Translations under genes and position numbers: made by a program | Origin: Arthrobacter sp. StoSoilB22 | Lineage (GTDB): Bacteria; Actinomycetota; Actinomycetes; Actinomycetales; Micrococcaceae | DNA: 64,000 nucleotides | Reading direction: 5' to 3' | Assembly (NCBI RefSeq): GCF_019977315.1 | Contig: NZ_AP024652.1 | Coordinates: 186,001-250,000, forward strand | Notes under the pieces: model-generated | Databases searched by the model: none | What the model saw: the letters and a program-made list of their open reading frames with translations, nothing else | Told to the model about the DNA's origin: nothing | Part shown: positions 1-10,300 of the stretch, piece after piece | Layout of the letters: each line of letters opens with the position of its first letter | How positions within the stretch are numbered: position 1 is the stretch's first letter

Positions 1-230
1 ATGGCAGCAACTGCATCTCCTTCCAACAAGTGGAGGTGTACCAGGCGCCCAAATGGCCCGGCCAGACCATCCCGCAGCAAATGCACCTGGACATGATCGT
101 GGAGGACTTGGACAAGGGCGAGGAAGTTGCCCTTTCCCTAGGCGCCAGCAAATCCGACCACCAGCCAGGCGAAACGTTCAGGGTACTCCTTGATCCGGCC
201 GGGCACCCTTTCTGCCTCTGCCTCACATGA
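1..230 (+). CDS. VOC (glyoxalase/bleomycin-resistance) family protein, C-terminal part
   Basis: The reading frame is open from base 3 and the gene begins before the window, so only about 75 residues are visible. The end, with DPAGHPFCLC as the last strand, is the usual C-terminal signature of the vicinal oxygen chelate fold, and the preceding segment (VEDLDKGEEVALSLGA) is the helix that pairs with it. Members bind or detoxify small molecules, often through a metal site, but the substrate cannot be read from this fragment. The last strand carries Cys where metal-dependent members have Glu, so this copy may not bind metal. A second, unrelated VOC gene lies just downstream on the other strand. 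Confidence 0.75.
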   Translation, partial: GSNCISFQQVEVYQAPKWPGQTIPQQMHLDMIVEDLDKGEEVALSLGASKSDHQPGETFRVLLDPAGHPFCLCLT

Positions 231-259
231 GGCATTCACGAAAGCCGGGCCTCCAAGGC

Positions 260-772
260 TCAGCCCTGCTGCGCGGCCCATTCATCAACGCGGCGGTTGC
301 TCTCCTCCTCGGAGATGTCCTCAACCCGCGTCATGATGGACCAGCGCACGCCGAACGGATCGCGGATGCTCGCGTAACGGTCACCTGAGACGAACGTGGA
401 CAGCGGCTCGCGGATAGTTGCCCCAGCATGTTCGGCCTTCTTGACCAGTCCGTCCGCGTCCTGGCAATACAGGCCGAGGGAGTAGCAATCGTCCTCGCCG
501 CTTGGCGCCGGCACCAGATGGTATTCCGGGTTGGGCTCGCCGAGTTGAAGGTGGCCGTTGCCGAAGTCGAGTTCGGCGTGGACAACCACCCCTCCCATCT
601 CGGTCTCGCCCACAACCCTGGCCCCGAACACATCACGGTAGAACGCAATGGCTTCCTTGGCGTTGGGCACCGAGAGGAACGGCGTCAGGCTTGTCAGGCC
701 GATCGGGATGCCATGTGTGGTGTGCTCGCCGTGGGCTGCTGTGATGGACTCTGTGCTTGTAGTATCTGTCAT
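260..772 (-). CDS. VOC family protein (PhnB/glyoxalase-like)
   Basis: A 170-residue protein with the PhnB-type VOC layout: an N-terminal strand followed by NAKEAIAFYRDVFGA, a middle AELDFGNGHLQLGEP, and a C-terminal DPFGVRWSIMTRVEDIS. The open frame extends 54 codons upstream, but that extension runs into the divergent regulator gene and looks non-coding; the ATG chosen here begins MTDTTSTES. The gene is divergent from an AraC-family regulator with 78 bp between start codons, so that regulator may control it. Metal-binding members act on glutathione adducts or antibiotics; PhnB-like members are often of unknown function, and no substrate is claimed. Confidence 0.85.
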   Translation of the reverse strand: MTDTTSTESITAAHGEHTTHGIPIGLTSLTPFLSVPNAKEAIAFYRDVFGARVVGETEMGGVVVHAELDFGNGHLQLGEPNPEYHLVPAPSGEDDCYSLGLYCQDADGLVKKAEHAGATIREPLSTFVSGDRYASIRDPFGVRWSIMTRVEDISEEESNRRVDEWAAQQG

Positions 773-850
773 GGTTATGACGCTACGGGCACCTTGCCCT
801 GTTGCGCTTGGAGATTTGCGACAGCTTTGATCCTCAGTGGAGAGGCTCCA

Positions 851-1663
851 ATGGAAGGTTCGTTCAAGGGCATCCTGTATCCGGCGCGACTGCCCACCTT
901 CCATCGCATCCCGGCTCCGGCTTCTGTGTCCCATTTGGTGCAGTGGTTCTGGATTCCGGAGTGGGACATCGAACCCGGCCGGTCATCACGGCAACATGTG
1001 ATCGCCTACCCCACATCCAACCTGGTGGTGCAAGGCGATGCGGTGGAGTTCTCCGGGCCAACCACCCGCGCCGCCTACCGCGACCTGACAGGCCAGGGCT
1101 GGGCCGTGGGCGCACTACTCCGGCCCGCAGCAGTGCCGCTTTTCACCGACAACCCCGCCGCTCTCCGCGATCAGGAAGTGGTGCTGGACTTCGCCCACCT
1201 TCAGAAGGCAGTGTCGGCAGCCATGACGGCCACTTCAGGTGGCAACACGCACGACGGCGGCGCTCGCCGAGAGCGGGCAGTGGAAGCCTTTGTTGCGTGG
1301 CTGGTTTCGCGGGAGTGCGTTGCTGACGAAGAAGCCCTGCTCGCGAACCGGATGATGGATGTGATCGCATCCGAGCCCGATGTGTTCTTGATTGAGGATG
1401 TGGCGTCCCGTCTTGCCGTATCACCCAGAACCCTGCAAAGAATCGCTGCAAAGTACGTCGGGTTGAGCCCTTCCGCCCTCATACGGCGCCGCAGATTGCA
1501 GGATGCCGCAGAGCGTGCCCGGTCCAACCCAACAGCGGACCTTGCGGCGATCGCCGTCGAACTTGGCTACGCAGATCATGCGCACCTAACGAACGACTTC
1601 CGTAAGTACCTGGGTTTCACGCCAAGTGGTTACCGGAAGGCTGTTGGGGGACCACCGGGCTAG
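851..1663 (+). CDS. AraC family transcriptional regulator
   Basis: A 270-residue regulator. The N-terminal ~150 residues resemble the sensor domain of AraC members that start with a conserved PSHLVQ..W..-like segment (here SVSHLVQWFW). The C-terminal ~100 residues carry the double helix-turn-helix: FLIEDVASRLAVSPRTLQRIAAKYVGLSPSALIRR gives the first motif and LAAIAVELGYADHAHLTNDFRKYLGFTPSGYRK the second, which is the AraC signature. The frame is open far upstream, but the ATG at this position gives the family-typical length and starts in the divergent gap. It faces the VOC gene and probably controls it. Confidence 0.85.
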   Translation: MEGSFKGILYPARLPTFHRIPAPASVSHLVQWFWIPEWDIEPGRSSRQHVIAYPTSNLVVQGDAVEFSGPTTRAAYRDLTGQGWAVGALLRPAAVPLFTDNPAALRDQEVVLDFAHLQKAVSAAMTATSGGNTHDGGARRERAVEAFVAWLVSRECVADEEALLANRMMDVIASEPDVFLIEDVASRLAVSPRTLQRIAAKYVGLSPSALIRRRRLQDAAERARSNPTADLAAIAVELGYADHAHLTNDFRKYLGFTPSGYRKAVGGPPG

Positions 1664-1802
1664 TCTTCGCCCGATCCCGGCTCGCTCATGGTGACTAGGA
1701 GCCGGTTCACGTGGCAGCTGCAGGCGCTGCACACGTTGCGGGAAGGACGAAGACGACTCCGGCGGTTCGAGGCTCATCATCGACGCAGGTGCATAGCCAG
1801 CA

Positions 1803-2285
1803 CTACCGCTGCCGCAAACCTGCTCCGTCCAGCGTCAGGCCAGCCGAAATGACCCGCCCACACTGCTCGCCGTAGGGGTACTCACCTCGGGGAGTGAAGG
1901 TCAGGGTACGCGTCGGCAACGCGACACCGGCCGGGGAAAAGCCAGTCACGGTTGCCTCAAGAGGACTTTCGGACAGTGCGGGGAGCTCCATAAACCCGTG
2001 AAGCGTCCCGTCAGGCGAGGATGTCGCGGAGCACACGCCATCCGGGGTGCAGCCCTGGTCCACGGAGGTGGCCCCGGGGTTCAGCATCAGTTCCTTTTCA
2101 GTGCAGATGCCATCCTGGCATGCCTTCAATCGAAGCGAAGCGACGTCCGGGGCATAGTCCGCCGCCACGGTCAGGGATACGCCGGCCACGTGTCCGATCG
2201 CCGGGCAGCCCACTGGTTCGGCCAAGCAACCGGGAAGCAATGCTGCGGTCCCGGCAAGGGTCAACGCCAATCCGATTCTGCCCAT
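1803..2285 (-). CDS. Putative lipoprotein of unknown function
   Basis: A 160-residue protein with a lipoprotein signal peptide: MGRIGLALTLAGTAALLPGC, where LPGC is the lipobox and Cys20 the lipidation site. The mature part holds four further Cys, near QDGIC, QGCTPDGVC and EQCGRV, which suggests disulfides in an exported protein. The sequence has beta-rich composition (SVTVTGFSPAGVALPTRTLTFTP-like stretches) but no family I recognise. It lies downstream of mutY on the same strand, 123 bp away, and may be transcribed with it. Function unknown. Confidence 0.7.
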   Translation of the reverse strand: MGRIGLALTLAGTAALLPGCLAEPVGCPAIGHVAGVSLTVAADYAPDVASLRLKACQDGICTEKELMLNPGATSVDQGCTPDGVCSATSSPDGTLHGFMELPALSESPLEATVTGFSPAGVALPTRTLTFTPRGEYPYGEQCGRVISAGLTLDGAGLRQR

Positions 2286-2408
2286 GCTTCAGGGTAGTGC
2301 TGCACTTAGTGGGTGTCGCGGGAATGCCGCCGCAGCAGCGCAAAAGGCGCCTGCATTGTTATTGATCCTGGAAGCCTGTTGCCCAACCGATACCGCACCC
2401 GGCCAAAG

Positions 2409-3392
2409 CTACGCCGGAAGCCGCAAACCGCCGTCGTGCATTTCAGCCAGACCGTCCAATAACAGGCCCTCAAGGGCGCGCTCGAGTTGCTCGGGCGCGG
2501 AGTTGAGCCGGTGCAGTGCGGCGAGCGGGATTCCGACGCCGGACGGCGCGAACCCGAGATCCGCCGGTGCTTGCTGGAACATTTCGCGGGGCACCGGGGT
2601 GGCCGCCTCGCGGAGGACGGCCATCACGGCACCGCGCACCTGGCGGTCCGTGCCGTGCCAGGACTGCCCCTTTGGAGTGTACGACGGCGGCGGCTCGCCG
2701 GCGGCGAGCCAGGCGCAACTGGAACGGACCGGGCATTCACCGCATTTGGGACTGCGGGCGGTGCACACCATGGCGCCGAGTTCCATGACCGAAGCGTTCC
2801 AGCGCACGGACAACTCCTGGTCCTCGGGCATGAGGGCCTCGGCCAGCCGCATCTCCGCTGCGGTCAAGGCCGGCGCCGGGAGCGCGCTGCCGGAGATGAG
2901 CCGCGCCTGGACGCGCCGGATGTTGGTGTCCACCACTGTTTCGCGCCGGCCGAACGCAAAAGCCGCGACGGCGGCCGCCGTGTAGTTGCCTACACCCGGC
3001 AAGTCCAGGAGCTCGTCAAAAGTGTCAGGAACCTTGCCGCCGTGCTGATCACGGATTGCGACGGCGGCCGCGTGCAGCCGCAGAGCCCGGCGTGGATAAC
3101 CGAGCCGCCCCCAATGGCGGACGGCTGCGCCCGACGGTTCGTCGGCAAGGTGGGCGGGTGTGGGCCAGCGTTCCATCCAGTCGAGCCAGACCGGCAGCAC
3201 GCGGACAACGGGTGTTTGCTGAAGCATCACTTCGCTAACCAGGATGCCCCACGCGCTGCAATCCGGCTCGCGCCACGGGAGGTCGCGGGCCGTCTCAGCG
3301 AACCACTGATCAAGGGCTTGGTGGAGGCCTGCCAGCTGGCCTGAATCGGGAAGTGTCATGCTGCCATCCACTGTAGTGGAATCCGGAGGCAT
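2409..3392 (-). CDS. mutY: A/G-specific adenine glycosylase MutY
   Basis: Removes adenine mispaired with 8-oxoguanine or guanine in base-excision repair. The 327 residues hold the HhH-GPD core: the helix-hairpin-helix LPGVGNYTAAAVAAFAFG followed by the catalytic-Asp segment VDTNIRRV. The [4Fe-4S] loop follows as C-x6-C-x2-C-x5-C (CTARSPKCGECPVRSSC). The N-terminal MLQQTPVVRVLPVW is the conserved GPD helix bearing the catalytic Glu (SEVMLQQT). The C-terminal region (residues ~230-327) is the short NUDIX-like 8-oxoG recognition domain. An internal ATG at residue 12 (MTLPDS) is an equally good start; neither has a strong Shine-Dalgarno site. The mutY-membrane protein-disA arrangement matches mycobacterial gene order. 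Confidence 0.93.
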   Translation of the reverse strand: MPPDSTTVDGSMTLPDSGQLAGLHQALDQWFAETARDLPWREPDCSAWGILVSEVMLQQTPVVRVLPVWLDWMERWPTPAHLADEPSGAAVRHWGRLGYPRRALRLHAAAVAIRDQHGGKVPDTFDELLDLPGVGNYTAAAVAAFAFGRRETVVDTNIRRVQARLISGSALPAPALTAAEMRLAEALMPEDQELSVRWNASVMELGAMVCTARSPKCGECPVRSSCAWLAAGEPPPSYTPKGQSWHGTDRQVRGAVMAVLREAATPVPREMFQQAPADLGFAPSGVGIPLAALHRLNSAPEQLERALEGLLLDGLAEMHDGGLRLPA

Positions 3393-3494
3393 GGCCGTCC
3401 GGGAGTGGCCATGGCCGACGTCACACAGGCCGGCATGAGGCTCGTTCGGCGTGGAGGTTAGGTCCCCATGCGGCTGCGAGCCTAGCCTAGAACC

Positions 3495-4178
3495 ATGGCC
3501 AACAAGGGTAAGCAGACGCCGACCGCGCGCACATCAGCGGCGGCGAAGGGCGCTTCCCCCAGCGCAAAGCGACGGCCGAGCCCCGCCGTGTACCGGCGCC
3601 GTCGGCAAGTGTTTTTCGGCGCCCTGCTGCTGGTTATCGTAGTGGTGATCGGCGGCGTCGTGGCCCTCACCGGCGCGCTTTCCGGGAATCCGGAGCCGCA
3701 GGCCGTCAGCACGTCCCAGGCATCAACGGCGCCGACGCCGGGAAGTACACCGACGGGCACAGCGGCGGCATCGCCGTCGCCCACACCCGTATGCGACTTG
3801 AACTTGATGACTGTCGCCGCCAAGACCGATAAGCCCGCTTACGGTCCGGAGGAAAAGCCGCTGCTGACCATGACCATCACCAATGGCGGCACGGCCCCGT
3901 GCGAGGTCAACGTGGGCACCTCCCAAATGGAGTACCTGCTGATGAGCGGCTCGGACCGGATCTTCTCCTCCAAGGACTGCCAGACGGGCGGCGAGGATCT
4001 CATCAAGACCATCCAGCCCGGCAAGAGCGAGACGGCGAACTTCCCGTGGCAGCGCAACCGGACGCTGGAAGGCTGTGCCAGCATCGCGGCCACGCCGGGC
4101 GCGGGCGGCGCCTACTACACGTTCGAAGCCCGCCTGGGGAACAAGGCGAGCCCCAAGGTCGCCTTCCAGCTGAACTAG
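3495..4178 (+). CDS. Single-pass membrane protein with extracellular beta-sandwich-like domain
   Basis: A 227-residue protein with a basic cytoplasmic N-terminus (~40 residues, rich in K/R), one membrane segment (FFGALLLVIVVVIGGVVAL, ~residues 41-60), a Ser/Thr/Pro/Ala linker, then an outside domain of ~130 residues. That domain contains Cys pairs (VCDLNLM, APCEVN, KDCQTG, EGCASI) and TDKPAYGPEEKPLLTMTITN, the opening of an Ig-like fold. Function is unknown. It lies opposite in strand between disA and mutY, the same place as a conserved membrane protein in mycobacteria, so it is probably an old member of this neighbourhood rather than an insertion. Confidence 0.8.
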   Translation: MANKGKQTPTARTSAAAKGASPSAKRRPSPAVYRRRRQVFFGALLLVIVVVIGGVVALTGALSGNPEPQAVSTSQASTAPTPGSTPTGTAAASPSPTPVCDLNLMTVAAKTDKPAYGPEEKPLLTMTITNGGTAPCEVNVGTSQMEYLLMSGSDRIFSSKDCQTGGEDLIKTIQPGKSETANFPWQRNRTLEGCASIAATPGAGGAYYTFEARLGNKASPKVAFQLN

Positions 4179-4217
4179 TTTTCGTCCGAAAATAGGGCCC
4201 GACGGCGGCAGTCGCCT

Positions 4218-5294
4218 TTAAAGGAAACGGTCCAGCAGGCTCGCTTCGGCCATGCGGCTCAAGCCTTCGCGGACTGTGCGGGCTCGCTGATCGCCGATTC
4301 CGTCCACGGTCATGAGGTCGTCAATGGTGGCAGCCATGAGGTTCTGAAGTCCGCCGAAGTAGTCCACCAAACGGTCGGCCACTGCCTTAGGAACGGACTT
4401 GAGGCCGGACAGGAGACGGTACCCGCGCGGCTGAACCACGGCGTCCAGCTGCTCCACTCCGCCGGCGAAGCCAATGATGTGGGCAATGCGGCTGAGGTCG
4501 ATAAGCTCCGTGGGGCCAAGGTTGAGGAGAGCCTGGACGGCTTCCTCGATCTGCTCAGGAGTGGCGTCGGGATCGGAGTAGTCGCGGATGATGACTTCGC
4601 TCCCCGGGCCGCGGCCTACGGTGAGTTCTTCCACCTGGAGGGAGAGCAGGCGGCCGTCTTCGCCGAGTTCCAGCACGTACTGGGCGATTTCCTCGGAGAT
4701 ACGGCGGACCATTTCCTGGCGCTGCAGGGTGACTGCAACGTCCCTGACCGTGACCAGTGCTTCGATCTCCAGGGCCGAAAGTGAGCTGGTGACCTGGTCC
4801 AGCCTGGCGCTGTACCGCTCCAAGGTTGCCAGGGCCTGGTTGGCGCGGGCGAGGACCTTTTCGGAGCCTTCCAGGACGTGGCGCAAACCGTTCACGTAGA
4901 GGGCGATGATTTGCATGGATTGGCTGACGGAAATAACGGGAACGCCGGTCTGGATGGCTACACGTTCTGCGGTGCGGTGCCTGGTGCCTGATTCCTGGGT
5001 TTCGATGCTGGAATCGGGAACCAGTTGGACGGCGGCCCGGACAATGTTGCTGGCATCCTTGTCACAGATGATGGCGCCGTCCATCTTGGCCAGTTCGCGC
5101 AGACGTGTTGGGGAGAAATCGATGCCGATGTCGAATCCGCCGGAACAGATGGAGTCGATGGTGCGGTCGTAGCCCAGCACGATCAACGCACCAGTCCGTC
5201 CACGAAGAATGCGTTCAAGGCCGTCACGCAGCGGAGTTCCGGGTGCGACTCTGGCAAGGGTCGCCTTGAGCGACTCTTCCGGGCTCCGGGCCAT
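4218..5294 (-). CDS. disA: DNA integrity scanning diadenylate cyclase DisA
   Basis: Makes cyclic di-AMP from two ATP and scans DNA for branched structures. The 358 residues have all expected parts: an N-terminal DAC domain with the catalytic motifs DGA (residues 72-74) and RHR (105-107, in GTRHRTAE), a central helical spine (~150-285), and a C-terminal helix-hairpin-helix DNA-binding part (LMAATIDDLMTVDGIGDQRARTV). A strong AAGGGA site sits 6-7 bases before the ATG. In mycobacteria and many actinobacteria radA lies directly upstream; here radA is about 12 kb upstream with the nitrogen operon and a toxin-antitoxin pair in between. Confidence 0.96.
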   Translation of the reverse strand: MARSPEESLKATLARVAPGTPLRDGLERILRGRTGALIVLGYDRTIDSICSGGFDIGIDFSPTRLRELAKMDGAIICDKDASNIVRAAVQLVPDSSIETQESGTRHRTAERVAIQTGVPVISVSQSMQIIALYVNGLRHVLEGSEKVLARANQALATLERYSARLDQVTSSLSALEIEALVTVRDVAVTLQRQEMVRRISEEIAQYVLELGEDGRLLSLQVEELTVGRGPGSEVIIRDYSDPDATPEQIEEAVQALLNLGPTELIDLSRIAHIIGFAGGVEQLDAVVQPRGYRLLSGLKSVPKAVADRLVDYFGGLQNLMAATIDDLMTVDGIGDQRARTVREGLSRMAEASLLDRFL

Positions 5295-5528
5295 AGGGTT
5301 TCCCTTCGAAGGTGCAAGCCATGGCTCACAGACAAGCTGAATCCGGCGTCAGCGAGCACTCCCAAAAATGCCCACATGACGACAAGCACAATGATAGGGC
5401 TTCCGGACACCGTTAACCGCACCAGCAAGCCCCAAAGTGGGTCATTTCGTGATGTTCGGTGCTGCCTCGAGAGTGGTTTGGCTGCCGATTGATGAAACCC
5501 TATTTCCGTCAACCGGCCGCCCACCGCG

Positions 5529-7385
5529 CTAGCGCTGGCCGCGGCCAAGGCCTGTCAGCAAGGCGCTGCCCGCCTCCCGCCACAGTCCTTGGTTGCCCGG
5601 CAAGGAGGTACTTTCTTCCAGATATTTAATCCAATCGCCGTATTCGCTGATGTCCCGCGCACTGGCCGCAGCTACGGCATCGCATGCGAATCCCACTGCC
5701 GTGCTCCCATCGTCCAAGGTGATGGACCCCAGCAGCATGGGTTCGGGCAAGTCAGCGAGGAAAGACCCCAGGGCGGACTCGGAAAGCAACCACCGTTCTG
5801 CCACCAGCCCGGTTCCCTGTTCAGATCGAACTACGCCCGGCTTAGGGGGCGTGGTTTCCAGCGCCACCATGCGGTACCTCGCCGCAGTGGCTACCAGGCC
5901 ATCCCAAAAGGCTCCACGCCGCTCAAGTTCCGCTGCCAACGGCTGGCCCTTCCGGTGGGCGCCCACCACCACAAGAGGTACGACGACGGCGCCCGCGGCA
6001 ACCGGCCAGGGAACCTTTGGCGCGGCGTCGCTGGCAGCTCCGGCAGCGAACAGTCCCGGCTTCTCCGGGGTGAGCTCGATCCGCCGTGCAATGTCCGCGG
6101 CCACGCCGTCCTCGAAAGTTCGGGCCACCACAGTGAGACCGAACTGGGAGACGCTCCCTGACTCCCCGGTTTCAGCGGTGTCAGTGACAGTCCCGGCCGG
6201 CACTGCCACAGCGCTGAGGTCGAAAAGGTTGCAGAAATTGGTATACGTACCCATCCGGGAATTGACCCCCACGGGATCGGCCGCGACCTCTGCCAGCGTC
6301 GGATGGAAAGGTGCGGTTGGCACGATCAGGGCATCGAAGCCCTCCAGTCGCAGCATGGCCTCACGGCGGAGCCGCTCCAGGGCCCCGGTGTCAGTCACGT
6401 ACTTGTGCGCAGGGACCGTGCCCGCGGCTGTGATGATCCCGGCCACAGTGGGGTCGAGCGTGGCGGAAACCCCTCCGTCCTGCACCGTGTCAACAAAGCT
6501 GCCGACGGCGGCATAGCGTTCGGCCACCAATCCGCCGTCGTACAGCAGCCGTGCAGCCTCAAGGAAGACGTCCAGCTCGATGGCTTCGGCCACCACGCCC
6601 GTGGAGCGCAGCCGTTCGATCTGTGCCTTGAACTCGAGCGCCCACGCGTCCGGGAGGGCAGGCAGGGCAGCGGGGTAGGCCACCCGCGGTGTGGCCGGCG
6701 CAGCGAGCTTGACGTCCGCGGGCCAGCTGCGGCCCTCACCGGCCATGATGCCCATGGCGAGCTCGGCCGTGGCGAGGTCGCGCGCGAAAATCGTGGCGGT
6801 GTCCCAGGAACGGCACGCCGGAACTACGCCGTCGGTGGACACCACGCCCAGGGTTGGTTTGATTCCCACAATTCCTTGCAGCGCTGCGGGAATCCGGCCC
6901 GAACCGGCGGTGTCCGTCCCGATGGCAAGGTCCACCAGGCCCAAGGCCACTGCCACGGCAGAACCCGAACTCGAACCGCCGGAAATTCGGTCAGGACGCC
7001 GCGAATCGCGCACAGCTCCATACGGGCTGCGGGTACCCACCAGTCCCGTGGCGAACTGGTCCAGGTTGGTAGCTCCCAGCACCAACGCCCCCGCAGCGCG
7101 GAGCCTCGCAACCGGCACCGCATCCCGGGCGGGCACCTCGCCAAAACCGGGGCACGCCGCCGTCGTCATCACACCGGCAACGTCCACGTTGTTCTTCACG
7201 GCGAGCAGGAGACCCGCAAGCGGCAGGTCATCCCCGGCGGCAGCAGCGGCGTCGATCCGGGCCGCCTCTGCGAGCAGTTCATCCCGCCCCCGCAGGTGGA
7301 TCCAGATTTCAGGACGGTCGACGGCGTCAATCGCCTCAAGCGCGGCAACAACGCGTTCCGCAGTGGTGACTTTGGGGCTGATCAT
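5529..7385 (-). CDS. atzF: Allophanate hydrolase
   Basis: Hydrolyses allophanate (carboxyurea) to ammonia and CO2. The N-terminal ~440 residues are an amidase-signature domain: catalytic Lys64 (LAVKNNVDVAG), the GGSSSGS segment with cis-Ser138, and nucleophile Ser162 (TDTAGSGRIPA). The C-terminal ~170 residues form the second allophanate-hydrolase domain (VPLVVVGAHRKGQPLAAELERRG). Length 618 fits the bacterial stand-alone enzyme, whereas in yeast it is fused to the carboxylase. The start codon overlaps the stop of the carboxylase gene by 4 bp (ATGA), so translation is coupled and the two act in sequence. It is the last gene of the operon. Product release of ammonia is the same whether the pathway starts from urea or guanidine. 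Confidence 0.93.
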   Translation of the reverse strand: MISPKVTTAERVVAALEAIDAVDRPEIWIHLRGRDELLAEAARIDAAAAAGDDLPLAGLLLAVKNNVDVAGVMTTAACPGFGEVPARDAVPVARLRAAGALVLGATNLDQFATGLVGTRSPYGAVRDSRRPDRISGGSSSGSAVAVALGLVDLAIGTDTAGSGRIPAALQGIVGIKPTLGVVSTDGVVPACRSWDTATIFARDLATAELAMGIMAGEGRSWPADVKLAAPATPRVAYPAALPALPDAWALEFKAQIERLRSTGVVAEAIELDVFLEAARLLYDGGLVAERYAAVGSFVDTVQDGGVSATLDPTVAGIITAAGTVPAHKYVTDTGALERLRREAMLRLEGFDALIVPTAPFHPTLAEVAADPVGVNSRMGTYTNFCNLFDLSAVAVPAGTVTDTAETGESGSVSQFGLTVVARTFEDGVAADIARRIELTPEKPGLFAAGAASDAAPKVPWPVAAGAVVVPLVVVGAHRKGQPLAAELERRGAFWDGLVATAARYRMVALETTPPKPGVVRSEQGTGLVAERWLLSESALGSFLADLPEPMLLGSITLDDGSTAVGFACDAVAAASARDISEYGDWIKYLEESTSLPGNQGLWREAGSALLTGLGRGQR

Positions 7386-10300
7386 AGTGCGCTTCCTTCC
7401 AGCACAAGTGCCGGTTCCCGGACATCCACAGGCTCAAGCACCACCAAAGCCTCGCCTGCTACCACCTGCGCGCCGGCCGTGGGCAGGACTCGTTGAACCA
7501 CACCATCCACCGGAGCCTGGATGACCGTCTCCATCTTCATGGCCTCCAGGGAGACCAACGACTGGCCGGCTACCACCACGTCGCCAGGTTCCACGTCCAC
7601 TTTCCACACGCTCGCGGCGAACGGGGACGTGACCAAGGTGCCGCCGTCGGGAACCACCACGTCGTCCGCCGGCGGGGCCAGGGAAACAGCCTGCTCTGCG
7701 CGATCGAACTCGCCGGCTTCCTCCCACGCCTGACGTTCAACGGCGAATGCGGCCGCCTGTGTTTCACGGAACTCCGCAATGGAGACGCTGTTGCGTTCCA
7801 GGAATTCCTCGTGCTCGGCCAGAGAAAATGTGCCTTCCTCGATCTCTACGCCCCGGCCCCTGCCAGCTGCCATGTCCGCGCGGAGGTCCAACAGTTCCTC
7901 AGGGCTGACGGGGTACCAGGAAATACGGTCGAAGAACCGGAGCAGCCACGGGGAACCTGGCTCAAAAGGTGCGGCACCCGCGTAACGAGACCATACCTGC
8001 GTGGTCCGCCCAACAAACTGGTAACCACCGGGACCCTCCATGCCGTAAATGCACATGTAGGCACCGCCAATGCCCACGGCGTTCTCCGGTGTCCACGTGC
8101 GGGCGGGGTTGTACTTGGTGGTGACCAACCGATGCCGCGGATCCAAGGGCGTTGCCACCGGAGCTCCCAAGTACACGTCGCCCAGTCCCAACACGAGGTA
8201 CTCGGCGTTGAAGACGGTATCAAAAACGTCGTTCACGGAGTCCAAGCCATTGATACGGCGGATGAACTCGATGTTCCACGGGCACCAGGGGGCGTCGTCG
8301 CGGACACCGGCCATGTACCGCTCAATGGCTTCACGGGTTGCGGGATCATCCCAAGACAACGGGAGCCGGACGCTGCGGCTGGGCACCACCAGCTCCGAAC
8401 TAGCAGGCAGTGAAGCATCCACCTCGCGCACAAGGCCCAGCAGTTTGGACGTGGGCAGGAGGGACGGATCGGCCTTGATCTGCAAGGACCGGATGCCCGG
8501 GGTCAGATCCACGATGCCCGGGACACCAAGGCGTTCGAGTTCCTGGTGCAGGGCGTGGACCCGTGCGCGGAGGCCAAGGTCCAGCACCATATCCCCGTAT
8601 TCCACCAGAAGGTTGTCATCACCCGAACGGCGGAAGGTGACCGCAGGCCGGCCCTCGCCTTCGGTCACCCGGCCCAGCACGCCGTCGTCGCCGTCTCCGC
8701 GCAGCACCCCGGCTGCGCTGCTGCTGAAGTCCGTTCCGCCCGGGAGTATCAGCTGCCGTGCAGTGCCGAGTTCCTTGACGGACGGTGCATCAACCGATCG
8801 GATCGGCGCGAAACGGACCTTGTCGCCGGGCCGCAACTGCCCCAACTTCCAGCGCTCGCCGGTCACCACGGTGACGGGGCAGACAAAACCGCCAAGGCTG
8901 GGACCATCCGGGCCCAGCAGGATGGGGGTGTCGCCGGTGAAGTCCAGGGCGCCTACCGAGTAGGCGGTGTCGTGAATATTGGAGGGGTGCAGTCCGGCCT
9001 CGCCGCCATCATTGCGCGCCCAGCGCGGCTTGGGCCCGATCAGGCGGACGCCGGTGCGGGCGGAGTTGAAGTGGACCTCGTATTCGGCGGCATAGAGCTC
9101 TTCAATGTCTTCGCGTTGGAAGAATTCCGGTGCGCCATGCGGCCCTTCCACCACTTTCAGCTCCCAGTCGGAAGTGAGTGCCGGGCGGCTCTCCTCCGGA
9201 ACTATGCCGGGGACGGTTTCGGGGAGGCGGTCGCTGGCCGTGCGGAGCACATCGCTGGCCCGCAGCACACGGCCGCCATGGCCACCGAACTGACCCAAGG
9301 TGAAGGTGGACGCACTGCCGAGGTATCGGGGAATATCCAGCCCGCCTTCAAAGAGAATGTAACCTCGCAGCCCGGATCCGTCTGCTGACCCGACGTCCAG
9401 GAGGCCGTTTTCGGGGACGGTGATGGGCTCCCAGGTGCCGGCCGCGTTGCCGTTGACGGTGACGGCGACGTCAGCGCCGGTGACGCACACCGTGGTGGCG
9501 TGGGTGAACCGAAGCGCCGGCCCGGCCATGGTGAACTCCAACCCGGGCGCGCCCTCGGGGTTACCCAGGGCAGTGTTGCCCAGCCGGAACGACAAATCAT
9601 CCATGGGACCACTGGGCGGCACGCCGATCTGCCACAGTCCGGTCCTGCCCGGCCAGTCCTGCACGCTGGTCTGGAGGCCCGGCCGCTCAACGGTGATCCG
9701 CGGTTCCGGATCGCCTACGGTGTCCAGGGTTCCGGTGGAATGCCCGGCCGAGCGGACCACGTCCATTCCGGCCACGGCACGCAGCATGCCCAGGTTCGTC
9801 TCAATGCCATCAATGAGGGTCTCTGCCAGCGCAGTGGCCAGGGCGTCGAAGGCGGCGTCGCGGGTGGTACCGGACGTGATGACCTTGCCCAGCAGGGGAT
9901 CGTAGCTGGTGGAGACTTCGCTGCCGGTTTCCACCCAGGCGTCAATGCGTACGACGTCGGAGGCCGGGTACTGCGCGTTGGTGACGGTTCCGGCGCTGGG
10001 CTGGAAATTCCGGGCGGGGTCTTCTGCGTAGATGCGGGCTTCCACGGCATGTCCTGAGACGGGCACGCTGTCCGGCACGCCATCAAGCACTGGCTCCTGC
10101 TGGGCCAGATTAAGCATCCACTCCACCAGGTCCACGCCGGTGATGGCTTCGGTGACGGGGTGCTCAACTTGCAGCCGGGCGTTGACTTCCAGGAAGGACG
10201 CTTCCTGGCGGACGGGGTCGTAGACGAACTCCACTGTGCCTGCAGAGCGGTAGCCCACGGAGGCGCAGAGTGCGCGTGAGCTGCGGTGCAGCTCCTCCCG

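Noticed and set aside
5183..5548. A 121-codon minus-strand frame with a hydrophobic stretch overlapping the disA start region
   Set aside because: It overlaps the disA coding region in another frame, has no good ribosome site and no family resemblance; the hydrophobic run is probably a by-product of the promoter region.
6303..7496. A 397-codon plus-strand frame antisense to allophanate hydrolase
   Set aside because: Shadow frame of a clear amidase-signature enzyme on the other strand.
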